Shown: piece by piece, positions 36,471-47,962 of the stretch
Layout of the letters: each line of letters starts with the position of its first letter
Numbering within the stretch: position 1 is the stretch's first letter
Assembly: GCF_003286085.1 (NCBI RefSeq)
Contig: NW_020825312.1
Coordinates: 558,001-622,000 of the forward strand
Direction: 5' to 3'
DNA from: Drosophila persimilis
Taxonomy: Eukaryota > Arthropoda > Insecta > Diptera > Drosophilidae
Length of the DNA stretch: 64,000 nucleotides
The notes under the pieces: model-generated
What the model saw: the letters and a program-made list of their open reading frames with translations, nothing else
Told to the model about the DNA's origin: nothing
Database searches by the model: none
Program-made: the position numbers and the translations under genes

Positions 36471-37816
36471 CGGGAGAATATTTCCTGATGCGAATATTGC
36501 CCTCGGCAGAAAGATTTGCATGATTAAAAGGGTGGATACCAGCTCTCTCTTTTGTGGTGGGGTATCCTTAAGGATATGCCCTATCCCTGGACTGGTTTCT
36601 GGTTCATATTTCGCTGGTAATTATGTATCTTTGATTGCTACACTTTTTAGGTAGCTAATTTTGTTCCCATTCTCCCAACAAAAGGGTTGCTGGACAGCCA
36701 AAAATCTTCTGGGATTCTGATGCTTATCTTTCGAGTTGAACGGACTTTTGCATAAATAGATTGAGTCGGTGTTTGAGGGTAAGGACAAGAGATTCGATGA
36801 ACAAAAAGCGAATTTGCATAGAAAAAACTTTGGAGGGAGATCTTTGGGAAAGATGAAAACTATCAAAAAGGGTCCATAAAGTATGAACTCTTTCGAACGA
36901 GCCCTTTTAAGACAAGACACGTCTCATCCTTTAGACCAAGATTCGAAGTTAGGCAGTTTTAAACCTCTCCAGAGCCAACAAAAATTTCAAAACGTTCTAA
37001 ACAGCTTTATTTCAAAGAACAAAGGAAGTTCTGTGCCTGCTCTTACTATTTTAACCTTTCCTTTAACAAAAATCCACTTAGTTAACCTTTTAATATTTTC
37101 CCTTTTGCTTTTGCGTTTGTTTTCTTTTTTCTTTTGCCCTCTTGATGAGTATTTAATGGAATAACAAGCACCAAATCCGCAACAAATATTAGCAAAAGCA
37201 CAAAAAAAAAAAAGAAAGGAAAACCTATAGATGAATGAAGGTCTGAGTGCACCCCCCACAAATCCCCCAAAACACGCCTACTATTCCACCTGGCCAACTC
37301 GCGAATGTCATGTCAGTCGCATTGAATCTCATATTCTGGGAAATACCCGCGAAAAAAGCGAAAAGCGTGGAATGGCAGAGCAGCGGAATAAGAATAAGAT
37401 TTGGAGAAGAGGAGGCGAGGCCCAACCGAAGAGGCAGAGGCACAGGCAGGTGACAGATGACGTAGCCGCCTTAAAAAGAAACACTCATACGACGTGTGGC
37501 ACACGACCAAAACGAAGCTGACGATGCCTTCGTCTTCGTCTGCCGAGGGGAAAATAGGGAAAATGAGGCAAAGGCAAAGTTTGCCAAAGCAAAATTTGGG
37601 ACAAAAGTCAGGCAAATGCATTCTGGAGAGGAGCTGCGGAGCAGGGATAGAAGATAGAGCATGAGTCGGACTAGAAGAGGAGCAAGAGGGCCAAGGGAAG
37701 AGGAGTCCAGTGCAAGTGGCACGTTGATGGCCTGGCCTGGCCTTCCTTCGTCTGTTTACAGCTGCTCTCACACACGGTAAAAGCTCTGTTCTACTAGGAA
37801 ATGTGTTGCGGGTGTC

Positions 37817-37821
<5 letters not shown>

Positions 37822-37851
<30 letters not shown>
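37822..37851. repeat. (GA)n microsatellite
   Basis: A 30 bp pure GA run followed by more GAGAG words to 37890. Potential GAGA-factor sites upstream of encore. Confidence 0.9.
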
Positions 37852-37854
<3 letters not shown>

Positions 37855-39064
37855 CACACAGTAGAGCTCGGGAGAGAGAGTGAGAGAGAGCAAAAGCTCT
37901 AGGGCGCTTGCGTGGGAGAAAGCACACTCGCGTTCCTGCACTTTAGGAAGCTCCGGAGCAAGGCAGGAAATGCAATGGCAAAAATGGAATGGGCCACAAA
38001 AATGAGGCACTGAAAAAACCCCAACAGCAAAGACAACCACATAGACGAAATGGGGCGTGCATTTCGTCCGCAGAAGAGAGAGAAATTATTGTAATTTGTT
38101 GACATGCCTGATGATATGTTCCGCCAAAGATCCATTCCGCTACCTCCTCTAAATGTCTTTTAAAACGTCACCGAATTGAAAGATTCCTCCTCATCCACGA
38201 AGCGAGCCGAAACGAAACGAAACGAAACGAAAGCAATCCCGAGCGCACACACGACTTGGTTCGTTTCGTCGTTCGTTTGCAATTGTGTGTGTGTGGAAAG
38301 CGTGTAGCACAGCCTGTGACTGTGTGTATGTACAATATAATACACCAAAAAGAAGAATCCACACACAAAAAAAAAGTGGAAAAAAACGACAGAAATTTTC
38401 TTCAAAATCGAATGAAAATTCCTTGGGAACACAGCCACTGAAAAATCAGGGAACAACTGTATTTTTTGCGTGCACAAACACCTTTCCCTTTGTGCTTTGT
38501 TTTTCGAACATTTCTTTTTTTTTGTTGCAGTTTTTTACTCTTTTTTTTGTGTGCACATTTTCTGTTGAGCTTTTTTTTGTGCACATTTTTCGTAAACGTT
38601 TTCCCCTTTTTGTACACTTTTCTTTTGCAAACACACATATGTATGTATGTATATATTTTTAAACACTTTTTACCCGGCACTGGGGGGTTTTTTGTCTTTC
38701 TTTCTTTCTTGTTTCCCCCCGATAGTTCTTTTGGGGTTCTGTCTGCAGTTTCTTATCTTCTTTATTTGGATGCCGTTTTAAAAATCCGTTTCCAAATTCC
38801 GATTTCTTTCTGCTTTATTTATTGCTTCGCGCGTGCCATTTTCCATCAGCTTTTCTACCCACCCCACCGGACCACCACCCCAATCCCCCACATAACACTT
38901 TGCCTCTCTCTCTATCTCGCTTGGTTCGTGCTCTTTCCTTCTCGCTCTCTCTTTTTGTTATTTTTGTATTTTTTCACATAAACTAATTTCTTGGGCCTGC
39001 TGCCCCGCTTCCTTGCCTCCGTTCTCTTCTTGCTTCATTGTGAAAATGTATTTTTAAGCTCCTT

Positions 39065-39109
39065 CTGCTGCTGCTGCTGCTGCTAGTCCGCTTCTTCTAT
39101 CGTGTGTGC

Positions 39110-39140
<31 letters not shown>

Positions 39141-39230
39141 TCTTCTTCTATAGAATCTCTGTGGTGGTGCTGCTGCTCCGCTTCTTCTATCTGTGCTGCT
39201 GCTTCTGCTGGTGCTGGTGCTGCTGCTGCT
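39065..39230. repeat. Compound CTG / CTTCTTCTAT repeat
   Basis: CTG runs at 39065-39084 and 39110-39138 alternate with three copies of a CGCTTCTTCTAT-like spacer (near 39088, 39143 and 39180). On the minus strand the pattern reads as Gln runs separated by Ile-Glu-Glu. It is a periodic compound repeat rather than a simple microsatellite. Confidence 0.7.
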
Positions 39231-39597
39231 GATGGTCTTCTGGTAGTACGGATGACAATGACAACGTTGACGACGGCTGCGACTGCGACGACGACAAGCA
39301 CTGCGCTCCGCTGGCAGACATTATGGGAACACGACCGAATGGATACTGGGCACTGGGTACTGGGTACTGGGGCATCGCATGCTGAAAGTCCCACAGAAAA
39401 GCATCGCACGCTCCGCTCTCTCTTTAACGGGGAGCTGCTCTCTCTCTCCCCTTTGTGCTTTCCACTTACATATATGTAGAAAAGGGTGGCAAAAAAACTG
39501 AGAGAGAGCGAGTGCGTAAAAGCTTTGGCGGAAAACAGGTTAAAGCGTACAGTGTGGTTGTGTCTCCCCTCGCACTCGCACTCGCTCTCTGGCGCTC

Positions 39598-39625
39598 ACT
39601 CTCTCTCTCTCTCTCTCTCTCTCTC
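39598..39625. repeat. (CT)n microsatellite
   Basis: A 28 bp pure CT run in the encore upstream interval. Confidence 0.9.
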
Positions 39626-41473
39626 AGCTAGAGTTCGGTTTTGATAATGTCCCATGGCCCAGAGCTAAAATGCTTATTGGGGTGGCATTTGGCCGCTCTT
39701 CTACTACCCCCTTCTACCCCTAGTTATTCTCTTGTTGCTGGTTGTCCTTCTTCCTGGTGCGTATATACCAACTGCAGTTGTTCTTGTTGTTCCATCCTCC
39801 TTCTCCTTCCCCTTCCCCTTCCCCTCGTCCTTCTCCTTTGTTTTACTCCGCACTTTGTTTCCTCTTCTATCTCCTGCTCTGTTCGTTCTTTGGCTTCCAA
39901 GCAGGCCAACATAAGACCTTGGACATGGATGCGCTTGTATGCGTGTGCGAAAGAGAGACAACACACCGAGAGCCAGGGAACAGGAATGCCTTCGGGTGGG
40001 GAAGGGGAGGGGGGTGGGGGTAGCAGGATAAAACTTTGTTAAAGCTGAGGAGGATTGAGGATGGGCTAGATTTGTATGCTTTACCTGGGAATCATCAAAA
40101 TTCAATTTTAATTGAATCTAAATACCGAAAAGAGAGTGACATTTTTCCATCACAGCAATCGAATTCTGGTACTTCAAAACGTTTTTAATCAAATTGCTTA
40201 TGTGAAAGGCTGCAAGCAAACGATGGGAAAATAGTTGCGATGTAGAGAAAAGAAAACGAGTGAGAGACAGAGAGTCCTGATGACTGGATGATACCTTTTC
40301 ATGTGTTATATGGCAGTAGTTTTTTAAATTGGTTGAGATACTTCCATATTTTAGTACTTTTCAATCGACTATACCCCTACAAATTGAGTGGACTTTTATT
40401 GAATCATACTTTTTCGTAGTTGAGAGCCATAATTCTTTAGTCTTTAAGGTTGTGAATGAATTTTTCCCTAACAAGTTCAATATTTCCCATTTTAAAAGCT
40501 ATCTTTGATACCCCGAAAACGAATACATGGTTTCACTTAAATATTGTCATACTTTATATTCCACCAATCAAAAAATCAGACTTTTTTACATCCATTCGCA
40601 TATTTGAAGCCATCATTCATACCCTGTATCTCAATAAAAATCTCACCAATTCAATTACCAACATAAATCAGTGCCAAATTGACCAAAAAAGTGGCCATCA
40701 ATTGAAGCAATCTCCATTTCTCCCCCTCTCAACCCTACCACCCTCTGTCCTATCATCCTGTCCCCCTACCATCCCTCTGTATATCCGCTTTTCCCTCTCC
40801 CTACGTACTCATACATATATATTTTTCCCTCCGCCCAACTCCCTTCCGTTTCTGTTCGTTTTCGTAATCCACTTTGGATATCTGTCAATTTGGAGACTGA
40901 AATTGCATTGGATTTTTAACTGGAAAATGCAAGTTATTTTATTTTCCCTACTCCATCACTATTTTTCCCAGTTCATACTGTAACTAGTTTCCCTCTCTTC
41001 CACTGCTCCTCTTTCTGTCTATTTCTCTTCTTTTTATCTTCATTCCATTCCCCCTTCTACCACGTCTCCTACTCTAATATTCAAATGATAAATGATAAAT
41101 GCATTCAACATTTGAATGGACCGGGCGGGGGGGAAGCTTCTAGAAATTCCGTACATTAAAGCAGAGAACATGAATTCGAGTATAGAGAGTATATAGGCAG
41201 AAAGCGGTGACAAGAAAAGTAAGACGGGGTAGAGAAAAACAGAACGAGGGGAAGGGATGAGGGGATGCAGATCCTTCAAAAGGACAGACATTGTTACAGC
41301 TTATACGAGTATAATAACAACCCAGAAATAATCTTCATCTCTCTGCCTCCGCTCCTCGCTATATAAAAGGTTCTCCTCCGCCCATTTTCAGTGGCTTTGG
41401 TAAAAGCCGCACGAGTGCATCTCAAAAACTTTCAGATAGAGTCAGGTGAAGCATGCCCCAGATTCCACTACTA

Positions 41474-41494
41474 ACACACACACACACACACACA
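41474..41494. repeat. (CA)n microsatellite
   Basis: A short pure CA run between encore and Scsalpha. Confidence 0.85.
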
Positions 41495-42362
41495 GATATC
41501 TGAGAGACCTCTTTCAACCCCAAAGTATGCAACATAATTGTTGGGCAAACAACGCAATAGAAGCGAAAACATGGTCGAAAGGGACCTTGAATTCGAATTC
41601 AATCAAAGTTTTGGTTTTTGGTTAGATTCCAGAAGGAACCCGTAGCTGTCTGCTGCAGCACCATTCTGGCGCTGAAACTGCTTCTACCCCTAAAGCTCTT
41701 TCTGCCCCGTGCCCCGTGCTCCTCCTTCTCCGTCTTCCCTCGAAGCTCCTTCTATGCCTCATGCTACTATCAATTTCCTCCTCCTTATACACAACTCTCT
41801 CCCTTGAAATTAAAAAATAATTTGCATCGATTAGGCATCGGTCTGTCCCTCCCCCTCCCCTTTGGGGCATCATCGTCTTTCTCCTCTCCTTTGGGCCTCT
41901 CCAGAGGGGGAGGGGGCTGGGGATAGGACTGGGGTTGGGGCGAATGCGTTTACCCTCAAATGCGTCGTAATAAATAATTTATGCAAAATGCCAACCCCCT
42001 CCCCAAAAGCTAGGCGGAACGAAATGGAAACGAAACGAGACGAAACGTAGCAATGTACCGTTGTTTCTTGGCAAGAGGCTGCACGCGAGAGAGCACGAGA
42101 CTGTTGCTCCTCTCCCGCTAACGTTTTTCCGCTCTCTCTCCCCCTGCCTCTCTTTCTGTCTCTCTCGGGAGCAGCAGCAGCACGAGCACGAGCGCTGTAA
42201 CGGTTAATGTAATTGCATATTCGTAAATGTCGCGCCTTTGCCTGCAATTACGACATCTATTTGGGTCAACACACGCAGAGATTGCTCTCAGCGGGAGAGA
42301 GCGAAACGAAGCGAAGGAGAGCCCAGCGGAGAGAGAGCTCAGAGCTTGGAGAGCTTAAGCTT

Positions 42363-42417
42363 GCCGCCACCGCTGCCGCCACCGCTGCCGCCACCGCTGC
42401 CGCCACCGCTGCTGCTG
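42363..42417. repeat. 12-bp CCGCCACCGCTG minisatellite
   Basis: About four tandem copies of a 12-base GC-rich unit, then CTG and CGTCGC words. The unit length is a multiple of three, so frames stay open on both strands; no gene is supported by it. Confidence 0.85.
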
Positions 42418-44071
42418 CCGCTGTCGCCGTCGCGTCGCTGTCGCACGTGTGAGCTTAAAAGCGCAACGCATTTCGAGGCCAAGTGCTGCTGCTCCAGCGC
42501 TAAGGCTGCTGCTGCTGCTGCTGCTGCTGCAGCAACAGCATCAACTGTCACTTCCGCAGTCAACTGCAATCCATGCCCCGAAAATAGGGGGCGGGTGGGG
42601 AGGTAGGCTCCTTTAGGGGGGAGTATGACCAGTGGGTGTGGCCTAGTGGATGGATGCCCCAGTTTGTTTAGACAGAAAGAGAGGGAGATAGCTACACACA
42701 CGTACCGATAGAAAGAGAGCGAATGATGAGCCAATAGTGCCAGTCATTAAATCCTTTAGTGTTAATCCTTGCGGGCTATATGCCCAAGCAAATCTAATCT
42801 AATTAGCCGACAAATGCCAAAGAACAGTTAACTCTTGCCATAGAATCCCCCCACACCTCCGCATGCGATGGGGGCACGTTTTATGGCGCAATTAAAATGC
42901 TAAATGCTTTACGACATCGCCTCCTGGGGGGCGGGGGAGGGATTGGGAGGCCCTTTAATTAATTTGCACCGTCGCACAGGCTGGGACATGCCGTGTCGTC
43001 GTCGTCGGCCATGAAAGGTGTTAACAATAAACGCTTGGCTAAGGCTAAGGAGGCACACGGCACAGACAAGCACAGAGACTGGCACAAACGTGAGGCAAGG
43101 ACAAGACTATAACATCCTTTCACTCTACCGCTTGACCCAGACAACAACAAGAGTCAGACAGACAGAGAGTGAAAGAGAGAGACATGGAGAAGAGGCTCCC
43201 CCCCGCCACAAGAGAAGTCTTCATTTGGGGGCTCCTTACAGGTCCCTGCAACACCCTGCTGCCTCCTGATTATGCCCCGCTTTGATGGATGTCTCTTGGC
43301 TGTCGTCCTCCTGCTGGGAGGCCCCGCAATCATGCTGGCGCTTGTCTGTGGCTCCTCCGCCTCCGCCTCCGTCCCTCGCCTTTCCCTTCCGCTTTTCAGC
43401 TGACACATGGCGAAAACTTTTAAGGCCAGGCCCGAGAGCAACATTTCGAGTCCTGCGACACACTCACTCACTCACTCACTGAGAGACAAGAGCATAAAAA
43501 GCTAAGCTAAGCAGACAGTCAGATAGAGGGAGGGCAAGACTAGGATGATGTCCTGTAAAGGGGCACGTAATTGGGGAAGAAAGTTAAAGCTAAGTTTTCC
43601 ATCTTTAAGTTTCCCGATACTCGGACTTATAAGTGGAAATCAACAACCCATTCAAAATTAGAGAAATTCTCCGAAGGAGATGAGAACTTTTCATCATTAT
43701 AACTGTACAATCATATAATTTCATGCCAAATCTCTTTTCTATATCTTTAAAATTGTAGATACTTTGAAAGAAGCCCGATCTCCGTAATCACCACAAGAGT
43801 GTGCTACCCGAAATTGATGGCATCAGAATAGATCCAGGTATTTATACAGACACAGTTCTCTAGAGCTATCTCACTCTCATTTCTGATACTCATACTGTGT
43901 CGGTGAGACAACACTTCCATTCCTCCCGGATCTTTCAATGAAGGAAAAACCCAAGCTTAAGCCCAAGCATACAAGTTTTCCGAAATAGACGAGAAGATGT
44001 CCTGTAAATGGCAACATCAATTGGAACTGGAGAATACAAATTTGAAATAAATACAGCATCAACTTTCCGCA

Positions 44072-44098
44072 CTCTCTCTCTCTCTCTCTCTCTCTCTC
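44072..44098. repeat. (CT)n microsatellite
   Basis: A 27 bp pure CT run. Confidence 0.9.
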
Positions 44099-44759
44099 CC
44101 TGAAACACCCCTCCTCAGCCACTATCTTTCATTTGGCATATGAAAAATTCTTGTTGCATACACAAAGGGGCACTGGGGATACAGCATTTGGGGCCATTTG
44201 ATTGTTGGGACACTGTCTACGGCTAGGACTACGACTACGCCCACGCCCTGTGCGACCTGTGCGAAGGAGGAGATTCATGCCACGTAGCCAAAGTCACCTG
44301 CGGGAATTATGAAATATGCAAAAAGCATATGCACGGAGGAGGCCTCTAGGCGGCCTCTGTCGGGCCCTTGTTCCCAAAGAAACCTGCCACACAGCACTCT
44401 GTCTCCCCATGACGGAATAGAATAGGCGGAATAGGCATCACAACTTTGTCTGCGGCAGATGTGAGACCGGGACACGCCTTGGGGCTTGGGGGCCAAATCA
44501 AAACGAAAACTGGCGTAACCGATGCGATGGCTATGTGATGTGATGTGATGTGATGTGTCGTCTGCTCTTATCACAGACGATTATTCATAAGATGCAACAA
44601 AAAAGAAGAGGAGGATGCCAAATGCTAGAATGTATTTTAGAAATTGTTAAATAAAATAGCAACAAATAGCAAATGGCATGAACAAAGGCAATAAATTAAT
44701 TTACACAAATTCCTACACAACATTCTCTCGGATGAAAAATTTTTCTTTAAGTAAAATAT

Positions 44760-44776
44760 TGTGTGTGTGTGTGTGT
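44760..44776. repeat. (GT)n microsatellite
   Basis: A short pure GT run. Confidence 0.85.
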
Positions 44777-45847
44777 AAACCTCTGAATCGAACGAACGAA
44801 GCGAATCCGAGCGAAAAAAACACAAAAATTACTAACTAAACAACGAGAAGAAAACCAAGACACCGACATTTTGTTTATAGGACGAGAGCTTCATCATCTT
44901 CACCATCATCATCATCATCATCAGCGTCATCATTACGGTCTCATTTAATGGTGTACACCAGTAAATAGAGCAAAATATCCGTCGAAAATCGATCAAAATA
45001 TGCAAAAACATTCTAAATTACAACTTGCGAAGTTTGATTGATTATCGGTGAAAAAAATAGGCTGATTGTCACAAATAACTCTATTACGAATCTCACGATC
45101 GTATTTCATCCCGATTTCACATGATCAGTGCATTCATCAAAAAATAGCGTCTGTATACTCTTTCGAAAGTTCCATAGTTTCATTTTATAGGATTAACAGG
45201 GTTCTCTAATAAGGCAAACATTTTAGAAATACCATAATAACATCTTTAAGGGCATTCAATTTCAAAAATCTCTGAAAATCTGATGAAATCTGAGAAACAT
45301 CATAGCACTTATTGCAATAGAATAAACTTGCAGAAACCCCTAAGAAGCTTAATTTCCCTATAATGGCAGAGTATTTCTCACGTAAAGCAGTTCATACACC
45401 GCTTACAAGAAGTTGAAAAACGTACTCTCGCTCTAACTCATAACCTTTCCGTGAACTGTTCTCTCCCTTTTCAGAAGTTACTGCGATACTCTAGCCAGAA
45501 CATGAATGGCATACCCTTGCCCAGGGTTCGTTGTGGGGTTGGCCCCAAGACATATTGAGAGAACGAGAGAGAGAGACCCAACTGACGACATGATCGCTAC
45601 GCCACCAATGTAAATGAAAAGGCTAGGAGGAGGGAGCGACTAGGAGTACGATCTGGCGGCGGCGGCCGCGGCTATAGCCAGGCTGGTCGGATGATTCGCA
45701 AAATAGATTTTCAATAAAAACCCACTCGAAAAACGCCGACAATGGCGGACGCAGGCCAAAGAGCCATTTCGAATCTATTTTAAACACAAACAAAAGCATT
45801 TCTATAAAGCCCCGCAGCAGGCCCCATCATTAACAAGAAGAAGAGTG

Positions 45848-46297
45848 TTACAGAAGATGTCGCGACCATCGGCGACGGGGAGCTGCAAAATAATATGTCA
45901 CCGAAACTTGTGGGTTCTGTTCTTTCTAATCGGCACTGGAATCGTTTTTCATCGAAATTTTGTACACATTTTTGATAAAGTGTCCTATCATATAGCAAAC
46001 AGATTTTTCCACTAAAAAGCCTGAAATTTGAGACCGCTCCAGCCCTCAACTCACTCACATCCCCAAGTGGCGCCTTTCGGGCTCCATGTTGTGGTGCAAC
46101 AAAAAAAAGAAAAAATGCAGCGGCAGCCGGCGCTCGGCGACGATCCGCTGGAAGACAGCGATTCTACGCATTAAACTCACAAAATTAGTCAGCAGAATGC
46201 ACAAACAAATTGCATTTATTGCTTGGAATAGTTTTTCGCTATCTAATTATTGTTTTACTTGGAAAAACTCACCTTTTTCAGTTCTGCTGCTGGCCAT
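45848..46297 (-). other. Putative small minus-strand exons: encore 5' exon or small unknown gene
   Basis: I do not recognise this product. Exon A has ATGGCCAGCAGCAGAACTG from 46297 and ends at 46273 before donor GTGAGT (MASSRTEK). Exon B would be 46059-46163 (acceptor ..GCGTAG, donor GTGAGT). Exon C starts at 45882 after acceptor TATTTTGCAG. Spliced this way, a 54-residue frame runs to a TAA at 45848. An alternative acceptor inside exon B gives another frame of similar length. The segments called exons are GC-rich and the segments called introns are AT-rich, as expected. A housekeeping-type promoter lies just upstream. It may be the non-coding 5' end of encore, with these frames as upstream ORFs. 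Confidence 0.3.
45857..46015 (+). CDS. Possible 52-residue membrane smORF
   Basis: A plus-strand ATG opens a 52-residue frame ending in TAA. It has a polar N-terminus (MSRPSATGSCKII), one hydrophobic stretch (LWVLFFLIGTGIVF) and a basic, aromatic C-terminus ending IANRFFH. That looks like a single-pass small membrane protein. I do not recognise the family. It overlaps, on the opposite strand, what reads as an intron of the minus-strand exon set, so at most one interpretation is likely right. The AT-rich composition may make the hydrophobic run coincidental. Confidence 0.18.
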   Translation: MSRPSATGSCKIICHRNLWVLFFLIGTGIVFHRNFVHIFDKVSYHIANRFFH

Positions 46298-46512
46298 TGT
46301 AAGTTTGCTTTTGGTTGACTGGCGACTCTGTTGATTGATTGACTTCACTGCCCGTGCGGATAAACTGGAACAGGGGGGCTGCTGGATATTGTTGCAGTTA
46401 ATGGCTGGGGCTGTCCGGTGTTTGCGCCTGGCCTTTTAGTTTGTTTAGTGCTTTGTAGCAGCAGCTGGCGCTGCTTTTCACTCGAGGCCCTGTATGTTTT
46501 TCCACAAAAAAC

Positions 46513-46610
46513 GGTGTGACCGCGGAGTTATTGATAAAATATACCGTCCGACACTCTGTAATGTGCTGAAATATACCGTCTCATTTTCAAAATATACCGC
46601 AAATATACTG
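46513..46610 (-). promoter_or_regulatory. Motif 1-like plus motif 6 cluster, housekeeping-type core promoter
   Basis: GGTGTGACC at 46513-46521 is, in reverse, GGTCACACC, one mismatch from the Ohler motif 1 core (YGGTCACACTR). Copies of AAAATATACCG, the reverse of Ohler motif 6 (KTYRGTATWTTT), follow at 46536-46546, 46569-46578 and 46589-46599, with a variant at 46601-46610. Motifs 1 and 6 together mark fly housekeeping promoters. The likely target is the minus-strand exon ending at 46273. Confidence 0.55.
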
Positions 46611-47761
46611 CTCATGGATAAGAATGCATTCCATCATATTCCTCCATTTTGATATTCGGTTGAAAGTTAAACACTTAGCTAACTAGTATTTGATGTGGCC
46701 TGGGACATGGCTCTAAGTGGCATTTCTACACGATTTCTACATGATTGGATTAGCACAAAGAGGTGAGTCAATAACACGTCTTAAGAAACACTGGAAACAA
46801 CCGAAAATACTATGAAAATACCACAATAAAAGTAAGCAAGGTGTGTGAGCTGGACATGGTGTATAAGCAGTGACCCTGAAATACCTCTGGCTCTCAGAAA
46901 TATACCGAAATATTCTGTCTTATTTCCAAAATATACCGTAAATATACCGAAATTTATCCCATCCTATAGTTCCAAAAAATTCCAAAATGATATCTTTCAC
47001 CTGAACTGCGCTAAAATTCTTCGAGTTTCATAATATTCGTGTGTGTTTTTAATGGGTTAATCGTTCTCTCTCCATGATCGGAAATTCCTCGATTTTGATA
47101 TTCGGTTTAATATTACAAGCTGGCTAGGACTTTTAGCCCTAAACACACAGCTTAGTCCGATTGACTGATACATTCGTCTACAAGATTGGTTAATTTTAAG
47201 TACTTGCATTTATTTGATTGTGTCTAAAATAAGCATTAGTTCCAGCAACTAGTCTACATGAGTAAGCGCCATCTATTGGTAATTACATGAACTATCTCCC
47301 CATCGGTATTGATTCGTTTCTAAAAAATGTTTTCTGAAAAGTACATGTTAGCGCAAACTGTTAACAAAGAACCTCTGTGAAGACTCTGCTATGCAGAGTG
47401 CGCCAGAGTTTGATTTACGATTAAAATTATTTAGTTGAATTCACATTATTCCTGTATTTCGACACAATTTGCATATTTATTATACATTTAAATACAATTC
47501 GCATTAATATTTCGAGAAAACATTTCAAAATAAGGCAATTCGCAACATAATTTTCGAGTGCAAGAGTGCTATGAACAATTTTGGATTTCAAGAGTTTTGA
47601 CTTTGGTGCGACATATTTAGTTTAGTTTAGTTATTTATGGATGTATTTAGTTCAAGTTGGTGGTACGGCAGTAGTTAACATAATTCTTGGAATACATTTC
47701 GCGCCGCAACATATTTTTCTTTCGGGATTTTCTGCACTTAAGCGGAATTTTACAATAATAA
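46611..47761. other. Intergenic DNA between the 46.5 kb promoter and Scsalpha
   Basis: No gene is seen. A second motif 6 cluster (GAAATATACCG at 46897-46907 and two copies at 46927-46953) lies here. A diverged copy of the repeat found at 49.9-51.1 kb lies at about 47110-47250. Confidence 0.55.
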
Positions 47762-47767
47762 TTTATT
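47762..47767 (-). terminator. Scsalpha: Candidate poly(A) signal of Scsalpha
   Basis: AATAAA on the minus strand, about 200 bases after the stop codon. Confidence 0.55.
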
Positions 47768-47962
47768 TATGCTTCTTTTCGATTTCGACACAATTCATTT
47801 TAGTTACGGCTCGCCGCGGTGGGCAGACAAATCTTTTTGCTTAATTTTAGTTGGTAATAATCCTTCATTTCATAGATCTTCTCTTCCGATGAGTGCGTAC
47901 TGTTGGTACGTTGGCTTTCGTCATACGATTTGTTCAATATTTAATGTTGTTTAATGGCTTAT

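Larger units (their letters stand above)
34274..46272 (-). other. Probable encore 5' intron and upstream regulatory DNA
   Basis: The base before the encore start exon is an acceptor (TTCTTTGTAG ends at 34274), so at least one 5' UTR exon lies upstream. About 12 kb of non-coding DNA follows, dense in GA/CT tracts (36451-36470, 37822-37851, 39598-39625, 44072-44098), CTG runs at 39.1 kb and a CCG-rich 12-bp repeat at 42.36 kb. No frame has credible family similarity. A plausible distal first exon is at 46273 and above. Confidence 0.5.
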
